Notes under the pieces: generated by a model
Told to the model about the DNA's origin: nothing
Database searches by the model: none
What the model saw: the letters and a program-made list of their open reading frames with translations, nothing else
DNA from: Paracoccus stylophorae
GTDB lineage: Bacteria > Pseudomonadota > Alphaproteobacteria > Rhodobacterales > Rhodobacteraceae
Reading direction: 5' to 3'
Assembly: GCF_028553765.1 (NCBI RefSeq)
Contig: NZ_CP067134.1
Span: forward strand, 2,027,001-2,091,000
DNA: 64,000 nucleotides
Position numbers and translations under genes: made by a program
Part shown: piece by piece, positions 45,586-55,260 of the stretch
How positions within the stretch are numbered: the stretch's first letter is position 1
How the letters are laid out: each line of letters starts with the position of its first letter

Positions 45586-48500
45586 TCAACCGGTCGGCGC
45601 GGTGTCGGGCGACGTATCCGGCGCGGCGTCGGAGGCGGGATCGTCGTCGTATTTGTCCTTGCGGCCCAGCAGACGCCGCATCAGCACATAGAACAGCGGC
45701 GCGAACAGGATGCCGAACGCGGTTGCGGCCAGCGTGCCGCCCAGCACCGTGGCGCCGATGGCGTTGCGGCCATTCGCGCCCGCCCCGGTGGACAGCGCCA
45801 GCGGCAGCACCCCCAGCGAGAACGCGATCGAGGTCATCAGGATCGGGCGGAAACGCTGGCGCGCGGCCTCGACCACGGCGCGATACAGCGGCACCCCGGC
45901 CTCGGACTGTTCGCGGGCGAATTCGACGATCAGGATGGCGTTCTTGCCGGTCAGACCGATCACCGTCAGCAGCCCGACCTGAAAGAACACGCCATTGTCG
46001 AACTGCCCCACGAACGCCCCCAGCAACGCGCCGAGGATACCGATGGGCATGACCAGGATGACCGCCAGCGGGATCGACCAGCTTTCATACAGCGCCGCAA
46101 GACACAGAAACACCGCCGCCAGCGACAGCCCGTAAAGCAGCATCGTCTGGTCGCCCGATTCGCGTTCCTCCAGCGACAGGCCGGTCCAGGCGACGTCGAA
46201 GCCGCCCGGCAGCTGGCTGACCATCTGTTCGATCTCGGCCATCGCCTCGCCCGAGGTGACGCCTTCGGCGGGGCTGCCCTGAATCTGCATCGAGGGAATC
46301 CCGTTATAGCGGTTCAGACCCTGCGGACCGAACGTCCATTCCCCCTCGGAAAAGTTCGAGAACGGCACCAGCCCGCCCGACACGTTGCGCACCCGCCACT
46401 TGTCGAAATCCGACGGGGTGGCGCGCGAATCCGGCTCGCCCTGCACATAGACGCGCTTGATCCGGCCGCGATCGACGAAATCGTTCACATAGGCCCCGGT
46501 CCACGCGACGCGCAGCAGGTTGGCCACGTCGTTGGCGGTGATGCCCATCGCGCCGGCCTTGCGCCAGTCCACGTCCAGGCGGAACTGCGCCGCATCCTCC
46601 AGCCCGGAGGGGCGGACCTGGGCGATCATCGGGTTCTGCGCGGCCATGCCCAGAAGCTGGTTGCGCGCATCCAGAAGCTGATCGTGCGACTGGCCGCCGC
46701 GCGCCTGAAGGAAGAAATCGAAACCCGACACGTTGCCCAATTCGATCACCGAAGGCGGCACGATGGGAAACACCATCGCGTCCTGGATCTGGCTCAGCGC
46801 GCCAAAGGATCGCCCGGCCAGCGCCTGCACCGACAGCGACGGGTCCAGCCGTTCCTTCCAGTCCTTCAGGCGCACGAAGGCCAGACCCACATTCTGCCCC
46901 TGCCCGGCAAAGCTGAACCCGGCGACGGCAAAGACCGATTCGACCGCCTCCTGTTCCTGGGTCAGGAAATACTGTTCGATCTGGTCCAGAACGTCGTTCG
47001 TGCGTTCGGTCGTGGCGCCGGTCGGCCCCTGCACCAGCACGAACATGATCCCCTGATCCTCGTCGGGCAGGAAGCCCTCGGGCGTGCGGATGAACAGCAG
47101 GACCATCGCCGCGCCCAGCGCGGCATAGATCAGCAGCATCCGCAACGGCCGGCGCACCAGCCAGCCCACCGCGCTGGTATAGCCGTTCGTGGTGCTGTCG
47201 AAGCCGCGGTTGAACAGGCCGAAAAGCCCGCGCGTCCGGGGCTGCGAATGGCGCAGGAACTGCGCGCACAGCGCCGGGGTCAGGGTCAGCGCCACGACCA
47301 CCGACAGCCCCATCGCCGACACGATGGTGATGGCGAATTGCTGATAGATCACGCCGGTCGAGCCGGGGAAGAAGGCCATCGGCACGAACACCGCCGACAG
47401 CACCAGCGCGATGCCGACCAGCGCGCCGGTGATCTGGCCCATCGACTTGCGCGTGGCCTCGCGCGGCGACAGCCCTTCCTCGTCCATGATCCGCTCGACG
47501 TTTTCGACCACGACGATGGCGTCGTCCACCAGAAGGCCGATGGCCAGCACCATCGCCAGCATCGTCAGCGTGTTGATGGTGAACCCGAACGCCGCCATGA
47601 TCCCGAACGTGCCCAGCAGCACGATGGGCACGGCCAGCGTCGGAATCAGCGTCGCCCGCCAGCTTTGCAGGAACAGATACATCACCGCCGTGACCAGGAT
47701 GATGGCCTCGATCAGGGTCTTGACCACCTCCTCGATCGAGATTGCGACGAAGGGCGAGGTGTCGAACGGGATGACATAGGTCACGCCTTCGGGAAAGAAC
47801 TGCGCGAATTCCTCCATCCGGTCCTTGACCCGCTCGGCGGTCTCAAGCGAGTTTGCGCCCGGCGCCAGGCTGATCGCCATCCCCGATGACGGCCGGCCGT
47901 TATAGGTCGCCTCGGCGGAATAGCTTTCGGCCCCGATCTCGACCCGCGCCACGTCCTGCAACAGGACCAGGCCGCCATTCTCTTCGGCGCGCAGCACGAT
48001 CTGGCGAAAATCCTCGGGCGTGGACAACAGCGACTGCGCGGTGACGGTGGCGTTCAGTTGCTGGCCTTCGGGGGCGGGCTGATCGCCGAACGCCCCGGCC
48101 GAAATCTGCGTGTTCTGCGCCGAGACGGCAGCGACCACATCCGACGGCGTGATCTCGTAGCCGGCCAGTTTCGAGGGGTCCAGCCAGATCCGCATCGCGT
48201 ATCTGGCGCCGAAGACCTGCACGCTGCCCACCCCCTCGACCCGGCTGAGATCGTCCACGAGGTTGGTGACCAGGTAATCCGACAGGTCGGTCTGGTCGTA
48301 ATTCTCGTTCCCGATCAGGCCCACGACCATCAGGAACCCCGAGGCGGATTTGCTGACCGTCACCCCCTGACGCTGGACGGGTTCGGGCAGCAGCGGCGTC
48401 GCCTGCGACAGCTTGTTCTGGACCTGCACCTGCGCGATGTCGATATCGGTGCCGGTCTCGAAGGTCAGCGTCGTGCTGGAACTGCCTGCGGAACTGGACG

Positions 48501-48741
48501 ACGACGACATGTAGCGCAGCCCGTCAAGCCCGGTCATCTGCTGTTCGATCACCTGCGTCACGGTATTGGCCACCGTATCGGCCGAAGCGCCGGGATAGGT
48601 GGCGCGGATCGTCACCGAGGGCGGCGCGATCTGCGGATATTGCGCGATCGGCAGGGTCAGGATCGACAGCACGCCGATCCCCATGATGATGATCGAGATC
48701 ACCCACGCGAAAACCGGACGGTCGATGAAAAAACGGGCCAT
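45586..48741 (-). CDS. RND multidrug efflux transporter, AcrB/MexB type
   Basis: Inner-membrane proton antiporter of 1051 residues, matching the HAE1 family length. It starts MARFFIDRPVFAWVISIIIM. The proton-relay aspartates are in GLLVDDAIVVVENVERIM (about residues 402-412), and the conserved lysine is in GLTGKNAILIVEFA. Twelve hydrophobic segments and two large periplasmic loops are present. It probably exports hydrophobic drugs or bile-type compounds; substrate unknown. It follows the adaptor gene on the same strand by 55 bases. No TolC-like gene or TetR repressor is adjacent. Confidence 0.94.
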   Translation of the reverse strand: MARFFIDRPVFAWVISIIIMGIGVLSILTLPIAQYPQIAPPSVTIRATYPGASADTVANTVTQVIEQQMTGLDGLRYMSSSSSSAGSSSTTLTFETGTDIDIAQVQVQNKLSQATPLLPEPVQRQGVTVSKSASGFLMVVGLIGNENYDQTDLSDYLVTNLVDDLSRVEGVGSVQVFGARYAMRIWLDPSKLAGYEITPSDVVAAVSAQNTQISAGAFGDQPAPEGQQLNATVTAQSLLSTPEDFRQIVLRAEENGGLVLLQDVARVEIGAESYSAEATYNGRPSSGMAISLAPGANSLETAERVKDRMEEFAQFFPEGVTYVIPFDTSPFVAISIEEVVKTLIEAIILVTAVMYLFLQSWRATLIPTLAVPIVLLGTFGIMAAFGFTINTLTMLAMVLAIGLLVDDAIVVVENVERIMDEEGLSPREATRKSMGQITGALVGIALVLSAVFVPMAFFPGSTGVIYQQFAITIVSAMGLSVVVALTLTPALCAQFLRHSQPRTRGLFGLFNRGFDSTTNGYTSAVGWLVRRPLRMLLIYAALGAAMVLLFIRTPEGFLPDEDQGIMFVLVQGPTGATTERTNDVLDQIEQYFLTQEQEAVESVFAVAGFSFAGQGQNVGLAFVRLKDWKERLDPSLSVQALAGRSFGALSQIQDAMVFPIVPPSVIELGNVSGFDFFLQARGGQSHDQLLDARNQLLGMAAQNPMIAQVRPSGLEDAAQFRLDVDWRKAGAMGITANDVANLLRVAWTGAYVNDFVDRGRIKRVYVQGEPDSRATPSDFDKWRVRNVSGGLVPFSNFSEGEWTFGPQGLNRYNGIPSMQIQGSPAEGVTSGEAMAEIEQMVSQLPGGFDVAWTGLSLEERESGDQTMLLYGLSLAAVFLCLAALYESWSIPLAVILVMPIGILGALLGAFVGQFDNGVFFQVGLLTVIGLTGKNAILIVEFAREQSEAGVPLYRAVVEAARQRFRPILMTSIAFSLGVLPLALSTGAGANGRNAIGATVLGGTLAATAFGILFAPLFYVLMRRLLGRKDKYDDDPASDAAPDTSPDTAPTG

Positions 48742-48796
48742 GGCTGAACTTTCGCTGGTCTTCGCGCTGGTCGGTATCGCGGCGGTCGGTCTGGTT

Positions 48797-50221
48797 TCAG
48801 TTGCTGTCGGCGTCGGTCTCGGCAGCCGCCGCGTCCGGCGCGGCCGTGTCGGCGGCGGCAGGGGCGGCGGCAGCGGCGGCATCCGCGCTTTGCGCGTCGC
48901 CTGCCGGTGCGTTGTCTGCGGGTGCCTCGCCCGCCGGAGCGGTGTCTGCGGGTGCAGTGTCTGCCGGTGCCGCGTCGGTCGGTGCCGCGTCGGTCGGGCT
49001 CTCCCCCGCCGGCGCTTCCCCTGCCGCAGCGTCAGCAGCCGGCGGCGCGTCGGCCGCAGCATCGGTCGGCGTTTCGGCACTATCCGCGGCCTGCGGCGCG
49101 CGTTCCTCGGGCGTCACGGTCATGCCGGGGCCGATCTTCTGCAAGCCGGCCACGACGATGCGATCGCCTTCGGCCAGCCCCTCGCGCACGATCCACTGAT
49201 TGCCGCGATCCTGCACGATCTCAAGCTTGCGTTCCTCGACCACGTTGTCGGCGTTGACCACCATCGCCACCGGGCGGCCGCGGCGGTCGCGGGTCACGCC
49301 TTCCTGCGGGGCAAGGATCGCGCCCTTCAGTTCGGCCTGCGGGATGTCGGCCAGCACATACATGCCGGGCAGCAACAGCCCCTCGGGGTTCGGCACCTCC
49401 ATGCGCAGGGTGATCAGACCGGTCATCTCGTCCACATGCGGCTCGGCCGCGGTCAGCGATCCGGTGCGATCATAGGTCGATCCGTCGGCCAGCCGCAGGG
49501 TGACGGTGCGGTCCGCGCCCTTGGGCAGCGAGGCGGCGGGTCCCTGGCGCTGCCAGCGGATGATTTCGGCGGCGGACTGGGTCACGTCGACGCGCACCGG
49601 GTCGATCTTGCGGATGACGGCCAGCGGGCTTGCCTGACTGGCCGTCACCAGCGCGCCCTGGCTGGCCTGCGCCAGACCGATGACGCCGTCGATCGGCGCG
49701 GTGATGGTGGTGCGGTCCAGTTCGATGCGGGCCGACTGCAACTGCGCCTCGGCGGCCTTGACGGCGGCTTCGGCGGCATCGCGGGCGGCGACGGCGCTGT
49801 CCTGCGTCTGTTCGCTGGCCACCCGGCGGTCGCGCAGCTCGGCCACCCGTTCGGCGTCGCGCCGCGCCGATTCGGCCTGCGCCTGCGCCTGCGCCAGCGC
49901 GGCCTCGGCCTGCGCGACGCCGGCTTCATAGCTGCGCGGGTCGATGCGATACAGCGGATCGCCCGCCTTGACGGGGCTGCCTTCCTCGAACAGGCGTTCC
50001 ATGATGATGCCGTTCACCTGCGGCCGCAGTTCGGCCTCGGCCGAGGCCACGACCCGTCCCGGCAGGCTGGCCGTCAGCGTCACGTCCGATCCGTGCAGCG
50101 TCTGCACCGTCACCGCCGGCGGAGGCGCCTCGCCCCCCTGCTGCTGCGCGCGCGCCGGCATGGCCGCTACCTGCACCGACAACGCGCCGGCGAGGACAAG
50201 GATTAGGGTCAGCGTTTTCAT
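48797..50221 (-). CDS. RND efflux periplasmic adaptor
   Basis: Membrane-fusion protein of 474 residues with a signal peptide (TLILVLAGALSVQVAAMPARA). It has a lipoyl-like domain (SLPGRVVASAEAELRPQVNG), an alpha-hairpin (about residues 98-165, Ala/Glu-rich), and beta-barrel and membrane-proximal domains ending near residue 375. The last 95 or so residues are almost only Ala, Pro, Asp, Glu and Thr, with repeats such as APADTAPADTAPAGEAPAD. That tail is far longer than in AcrA/MexA. It pairs with the downstream transporter. The signal has no obvious lipobox. Confidence 0.92.
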   Translation of the reverse strand: MKTLTLILVLAGALSVQVAAMPARAQQQGGEAPPPAVTVQTLHGSDVTLTASLPGRVVASAEAELRPQVNGIIMERLFEEGSPVKAGDPLYRIDPRSYEAGVAQAEAALAQAQAQAESARRDAERVAELRDRRVASEQTQDSAVAARDAAEAAVKAAEAQLQSARIELDRTTITAPIDGVIGLAQASQGALVTASQASPLAVIRKIDPVRVDVTQSAAEIIRWQRQGPAASLPKGADRTVTLRLADGSTYDRTGSLTAAEPHVDEMTGLITLRMEVPNPEGLLLPGMYVLADIPQAELKGAILAPQEGVTRDRRGRPVAMVVNADNVVEERKLEIVQDRGNQWIVREGLAEGDRIVVAGLQKIGPGMTVTPEERAPQAADSAETPTDAAADAPPAADAAAGEAPAGESPTDAAPTDAAPADTAPADTAPAGEAPADNAPAGDAQSADAAAAAAPAAADTAAPDAAAAETDADSN

Positions 50222-50401
50222 GCTGTCAGGTCCGCTTCGTAGGGAAGGATCAGGATCGCGCGCGACACCGCGTCACAGCATAGCAAGGCGGCACCGCGCG
50301 CGACGCTAGCGCGATCCACGGGCAAGGGCAACCGCCGGGCTTCGTGTTTTGCGTGCATGGCTGCCCCGCATATGGCTCATGCGTGACGCGGAAAAGCCGT
50401 G

Positions 50402-53400
50402 TCAGTGAAAATCGCGGCTGGGGAACAGGCGCTTGGCCTGTTCGCGCGGATGACGCGCGGCGGGGGCGTGGCGGCGCGGGCGCGGGGCGTCGTCGGCCTC
50501 GGGGCGGGTCAGCCCGACCGCATCCTCCAGCGGCGATCCCAGATCCGAGATGCGGGGCGACAGATCCTCGATCCGTTCGGCGATCAGGTGAACGACGATG
50601 CCTTCGCGTTCCAGCCGCCCGGTGACGCGCAGCAGCCGCCCGCCCATCACCTCGCGCCGGAATTGCCGGTAGATGCTGTCCCAGACGACGATATTGGCGG
50701 TGCCCGTCTCGTCCTCCAGCGTCAGGAAGATCACGCCCGAGGCGGTGCCGGGGCGCTGGCGGGTGATGACCAGCCCGCAGACCGAGACGCGGCCGGGCCG
50801 GACATGCAGCAATTCGGCATGGGGCAGGACATCGGGAATGGTCGGGCGCAGCAACTCCATCGGATGGGCGCGCAGGGTCAGGCGGGTGGCCACGTAATCC
50901 TCGACCACCTCTTCGCCCAGATGCATGGCGGGCAGGTTCACCGCCGCCTCGTGCACCCCCTCTCCGTCGATGGGATCGGCAAACAGCGGCAAGGGCGCGG
51001 GGGCGCGGATCGCGCGCACCTGCCACAGCGCATCGCGCCGCGTCAGCCCCATCCCGGCGAATGCGTCGGCCTCGGCCAGCCGTTCCAGCACCGCGGGCGC
51101 GATGCCGGCGCGCAGCCACAGGCTTTCGGGATCGGGATAGCCGTTGCCGCGCGCCGCCGCGATCCAGTCGGCATCGTCCTGCCGGAACCCCTTGACCTGA
51201 CGAAACCCCAGCCGCAGCGCGAAGGCGCCGTCGGCGCGGCGTTCCAGCGTGCAGTCCCATGCGCTGTGGTTGACGCAGACGGGGCGCACCTCGATCCCGT
51301 GCTCGCGCGCGTCGCGCACGATCTGGGCGGGGGCATAGAACCCCATCGGCTGCGAATTCAGCAGCGCGCAGGCAAAGATCGCCGGATGGCGGCATTTCAG
51401 CCAGGACGACACATAGGTCAGCATCGCGAAGGCCGCCGCGTGGCTTTCGGGAAAGCCGTAATCGGCGAACCCCTCGATCTGCGAAAAGCACTGTTCGGCC
51501 ACCTCGCGCGAATATCCCCGCTCCATCATCCCGCTGACGAAACGGTCGCGATGCCGGTCGATGGTGCCCATGCGCCGGAACGAGGCCAGCGACCGGCGCA
51601 GCTGGTCGGCCTCTTCGGCGGAATAGCCGGCGCCGACGATGGCGATCTGCATCGCCTGTTCCTGAAACAGCGGCACGCCCAGCGTCCGCCGCGTCACCTG
51701 TTCCAGTTCCGGGCCGAAAGGCTGGGGCGCCTCCAGCCCCTGCCGGCGGCGGATATAGGGCCTGACCATGCCGCCCTGGATCGGGCCGGGACGGACGATG
51801 GCGACCTCGATCACCAGGTCATAGAATTCCCGCGGCCGCATCCGGGGCAGGAAATTCATCTGCGCCCGGCTTTCGACCTGGAACACCCCCACCGCATCGG
51901 CGCGGCACAGCATGTCATAGGTGGCCGTATCGCCCTGCGGCACGGTGGCAAGGTCGTGGTGGATATCCTTGTGCGCGCGCAGCAGATCGAAGGATTTCCG
52001 GATGCAGGTCAGCATCCCCAGGCTGAGCACATCGACCTTCAGGATGTTCAGCGCGTCGATATCGTCCTTGTCCCATTCGATGACGGTGCGCTCGGCCATC
52101 GCCGCGTTCTCGATCGGGCACAGCTCGTCCAGCCGGCCGCGGGTGATGACGAAACCGCCGACATGCTGGGACAGGTGCCGGGGAAAGCCCACGATCTCGC
52201 GGATCAGGCGGATGGTCTGGGCCAGCCGGCGATCGTCGGGATCCAGCCCCATCTGGCGCATCTGTTCGGGGTCCGCCCCCTTGTCCGAGATGCCCCAGAC
52301 CAGCCCCGACAGGCTGGCGGTCACGTCCTGGGACAGGCCCATCACCTTGCCCACCTCGCGGATCGCGGCGCGCGAGCGGAAATGGATCACGGTCGCGCAC
52401 AGCCCGGCGCGGTCGCGGCCATAGCGGTCATAGATCCACTGGATCACCTCTTCGCGCCGTTCATGTTCGAAATCGACGTCGATATCGGGCGGCTCGCCGC
52501 GATGGCGCGAGACGAAGCGTTCGAACACCATGCCGATCATGTCGGGCGACACATCGGTGATGCCCAGCGCCCAGCAGATGATCGAATTGGCCGCCGAGCC
52601 GCGCCCCTGACACAGGATCCCCAGCCCGCGCGCATGGCCGACGATGTCGTGGACGGTCAGGAAATAGGCGGCATAGCCCAGATCGCCCACCACCCCCAGC
52701 TCCTTGTCCAGCAGGTCGTGGTAGCGTTGGGGAATCCCGTTCGGGCAGCGCCGGATCAGGCCCTGCCGCGCCAGCCGTTCCAGCCGGGCCTGCGGCGCCT
52801 CTCCGTCGGCGATCTCGTCGGGATAGTCATAGCTGAGATCGCCCAGATCGAAATGACAGCGCGCGGCGATCTCCAGCGTGCGGCGGATCGCGGCCGGATG
52901 GCGGGCGTAAAGACGGACCATGTCGCGCGCCGGTTTCAGCCGGCGTTCGGCATTGGGCAGGGCGCGGGTGCCGATCCGGTCGATGGTCAGCCCCTCGCGC
53001 AGACAGGTCAGCACGTCGGCCAGCGGACGGCGATGGGCGCGGTGCATCAGCACGTCGCCCACCGCCACCATCGGTGCCGACGCCCGCAGCGCCAGCGCCG
53101 CGCAGGCGTCGAACCACGCCTGATCCGACCCGTCGTAACGCGGCGCGGCACCCAGGAACACATGGCCGGGATACCGCCTGCGCAGGGTCTGCACCGGCGC
53201 CAGCGCGCGGCCCGGATCGACGCCCGGCGGCGGCAGCGCGATCAGGATCATGCCGTCGCAGCCCTGGACCAGATCCTCCAGCATCAGCGCGCAGCAGCCC
53301 TTGTCCGTGCGCCGCTTGCCCAGGGTCAGCAGCCGCGACAGCCGGTGCCACGCGTCGCGGTCGGTCGGCAGGGCCAGAAACTCGACCGGGCAGTCGCGCA

Positions 53401-53776
53401 GCACCAGCCGCGATCCCGCGATCAGCTTCGGCAGGACCGGCATCGCCGCATGGGGCATGTCCACCGGATCGCCCACCTCCTGCCGCGAACAGGGATCGGT
53501 GCGGTGGGTCGAGCGGACGGGTAATCTGCCCTCGACCTCGTTGCGCAGGTTCTTCAGCGCCGTCCACGCCCGGACCACGCCGGCCACCGAGTTGCGGTCG
53601 GTGATGGCGATGGCCTGCAACCCCAGCTCGGCCGCGCGCAGCACCAGTTCCTCGGGGTGCGAGGCCCCGGTCAGGAAGGTGAAATTCGTGGTGATCGCCA
53701 GTTCCGCATAACGCGGCGGCGACGAGGACGAATCGGGGGGCGAATCTGAGACGGGATGCGGGGCGATGACGGTCAT
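50402..53776 (-). CDS. dnaE2: Error-prone DNA polymerase (DnaE2/ImuC)
   Basis: C-family polymerase of 1124 residues for translesion synthesis with ImuA and ImuB. The N-terminal PHP domain begins ELAITTNFTFLTGASHPEEL. The catalytic aspartates lie in PPDIDVDFEHERREEV (about residue 428). A C-terminal OB-fold follows. ATG 53776 overlaps the imuB stop by four bases, and the frame is open further upstream without homology. Its own 3' end carries a short hairpin around the stop. It is known to be SOS-induced in other alphaproteobacteria; regulation here is discussed with the LexA-type box upstream of imuB. Confidence 0.95.
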   Translation of the reverse strand: MTVIAPHPVSDSPPDSSSSPPRYAELAITTNFTFLTGASHPEELVLRAAELGLQAIAITDRNSVAGVVRAWTALKNLRNEVEGRLPVRSTHRTDPCSRQEVGDPVDMPHAAMPVLPKLIAGSRLVLRDCPVEFLALPTDRDAWHRLSRLLTLGKRRTDKGCCALMLEDLVQGCDGMILIALPPPGVDPGRALAPVQTLRRRYPGHVFLGAAPRYDGSDQAWFDACAALALRASAPMVAVGDVLMHRAHRRPLADVLTCLREGLTIDRIGTRALPNAERRLKPARDMVRLYARHPAAIRRTLEIAARCHFDLGDLSYDYPDEIADGEAPQARLERLARQGLIRRCPNGIPQRYHDLLDKELGVVGDLGYAAYFLTVHDIVGHARGLGILCQGRGSAANSIICWALGITDVSPDMIGMVFERFVSRHRGEPPDIDVDFEHERREEVIQWIYDRYGRDRAGLCATVIHFRSRAAIREVGKVMGLSQDVTASLSGLVWGISDKGADPEQMRQMGLDPDDRRLAQTIRLIREIVGFPRHLSQHVGGFVITRGRLDELCPIENAAMAERTVIEWDKDDIDALNILKVDVLSLGMLTCIRKSFDLLRAHKDIHHDLATVPQGDTATYDMLCRADAVGVFQVESRAQMNFLPRMRPREFYDLVIEVAIVRPGPIQGGMVRPYIRRRQGLEAPQPFGPELEQVTRRTLGVPLFQEQAMQIAIVGAGYSAEEADQLRRSLASFRRMGTIDRHRDRFVSGMMERGYSREVAEQCFSQIEGFADYGFPESHAAAFAMLTYVSSWLKCRHPAIFACALLNSQPMGFYAPAQIVRDAREHGIEVRPVCVNHSAWDCTLERRADGAFALRLGFRQVKGFRQDDADWIAAARGNGYPDPESLWLRAGIAPAVLERLAEADAFAGMGLTRRDALWQVRAIRAPAPLPLFADPIDGEGVHEAAVNLPAMHLGEEVVEDYVATRLTLRAHPMELLRPTIPDVLPHAELLHVRPGRVSVCGLVITRQRPGTASGVIFLTLEDETGTANIVVWDSIYRQFRREVMGGRLLRVTGRLEREGIVVHLIAERIEDLSPRISDLGSPLEDAVGLTRPEADDAPRPRRHAPAARHPREQAKRLFPSRDFH

Positions 53777-55260
53777 GCGAATTCCCCCTGCACGAACCAG
53801 CCCGGATTCTGCGGCGTGTGAAACATCCACAGCCGCCGCCCCTGCCGCGTCTCGATCCGCCAGTAATCGCGCAGTCCCGTGCGCCATTCGGGATCGTCCA
53901 GCCACCATTCGGGCGCGATCCGTTCCGGTCCGGTGGCGCGCGCCAGATCCAGCGCCATCCGCCGCCAGCGGAACCGCGCGGGCGGGGCCGATCCGCGCGC
54001 GACCACGGGTTCGGGCGCGAACAGAACCAGCGGGCGCGGCAGCGGCGCGCACCAATCGCCTTCGGCGCGCGACCATGCGGCCGGCGAGATCAGGAAGCTG
54101 CGTTCCGGGATATGGCTGTCGGCGGGCAGGAAACGCTGAACATTCTCAAGCCCGATCCGGGTGCCGATCCGGGTGATCAGGTTTTCCAGCCGGTCCTGCG
54201 CCACCTGCGCCCCGCCGATCTGGGCGGCGGGCAGCGGTTCGACCTGCACCGCCTCCAGCCGCAGCTGGTCGATGCCGAAGCCCGCATCGACCTGCTCCAC
54301 CCCGCGCGCGAACAGCGGCAGGATGCGGGCCGGATCGCGCATCGCGGCGGCCAGCCGCAATTCCACCTGCCGGCTTTCCTGATCGACGCGGCGCAGCGTC
54401 AGGCGCAGCAATCGCGCCCCCATGTCGCGCGCGGTCAGCCGCGCGCACAACGCGATCAACAGCCGTTCGGTGCCCGCCATCACATCGTCGCGCAGCCCGA
54501 TCGGGTCGGGCAGGGTCAGCCGCGCGGCATAGACCGGCGGCTCGGGTTCGGGGTCGATCGGTTCGGGCTGCCGGCCCATCGCCTGATCCAGCCGGGTCAG
54601 CAGGCCCGGTCCGAATCGCCGCGCCAGCGGCGCGCGCGGCACCGATTCCAGATCGCCGATCCGGCGCAGGCCCAGACGCTGCAACCCGACCGAGGTTGCC
54701 TCGTCCAGCCGCAGCGCCGCGACCGGCAGCGGCGCCAGCGCCTGCGCCCCCTGCCCCGGCGCCGCCCGGTCGCCGTGCCGCCGCCTGCCGTGACGCGCCA
54801 GCGCCCAGGCTGCGCCCAGGCTGTCGCCCAGCCCCAGCCGCACCGCGAATCCGGCGCGGTCCAGCCGGTCGCGCATGTCGTCCAACATCGCCTGTTCGCC
54901 CCCCGCCAGATGGGCCGAGCCGGTGATGTCCAGCGCCAGACCGTCGCGCCCGTCGCGGCCGACCCACGGACAATATCGCGTGGCCCATCGCCGCAGCACG
55001 CCCAGCATCCGCGAATCGGCGGCCGGATCGGCCGGCGCCTGTTCCAGACCGGGGCAGAAGATTCGCGCCTCGGCCAGCCCCATGCCGCGATGCAGCCCCT
55101 GCGCTTCGGCCGCCGCGTTCAGGCAATAGATCCGGTCGGTATTGTCCGCGCGCAGGGTCAGCGCGAAAGGCCGGTCAGTCGGACATGCCCGCAGAACCCG
55201 GTCGCTTGGAAGACGGGGGAACCACATCGAGACGATGCGTCTCTGCGCTCCATCGAACAT
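53773..55260 (-). CDS. imuB: ImuB, Y-family polymerase-like hub protein
   Basis: A 495-residue Y-family homologue lacking the usual catalytic acidic triad; it tethers DnaE2 and ImuA to the sliding clamp. It begins with the family pattern RRIVSMWFPRLPSDRVLRA and has LALDITGSAHLAGGE. The ATG at 55260 has GGAG six bases upstream; a TTG four codons before it lacks this spacing. The gene overlaps the end of imuA by 86 bases and the dnaE2 start by four. A GTTC-N7-GTTC element (55275-55289) lies 15 bases before the start. Confidence 0.92.
   Translation of the reverse strand: MFDGAQRRIVSMWFPRLPSDRVLRACPTDRPFALTLRADNTDRIYCLNAAAEAQGLHRGMGLAEARIFCPGLEQAPADPAADSRMLGVLRRWATRYCPWVGRDGRDGLALDITGSAHLAGGEQAMLDDMRDRLDRAGFAVRLGLGDSLGAAWALARHGRRRHGDRAAPGQGAQALAPLPVAALRLDEATSVGLQRLGLRRIGDLESVPRAPLARRFGPGLLTRLDQAMGRQPEPIDPEPEPPVYAARLTLPDPIGLRDDVMAGTERLLIALCARLTARDMGARLLRLTLRRVDQESRQVELRLAAAMRDPARILPLFARGVEQVDAGFGIDQLRLEAVQVEPLPAAQIGGAQVAQDRLENLITRIGTRIGLENVQRFLPADSHIPERSFLISPAAWSRAEGDWCAPLPRPLVLFAPEPVVARGSAPPARFRWRRMALDLARATGPERIAPEWWLDDPEWRTGLRDYWRIETRQGRRLWMFHTPQNPGWFVQGEFA

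Noticed and set aside
48800-49060. Repeat array in the efflux adaptor
   Set aside because: It is in frame and codes for an Ala/Pro-rich tail, so it is a coding low-complexity segment and not a separate element.
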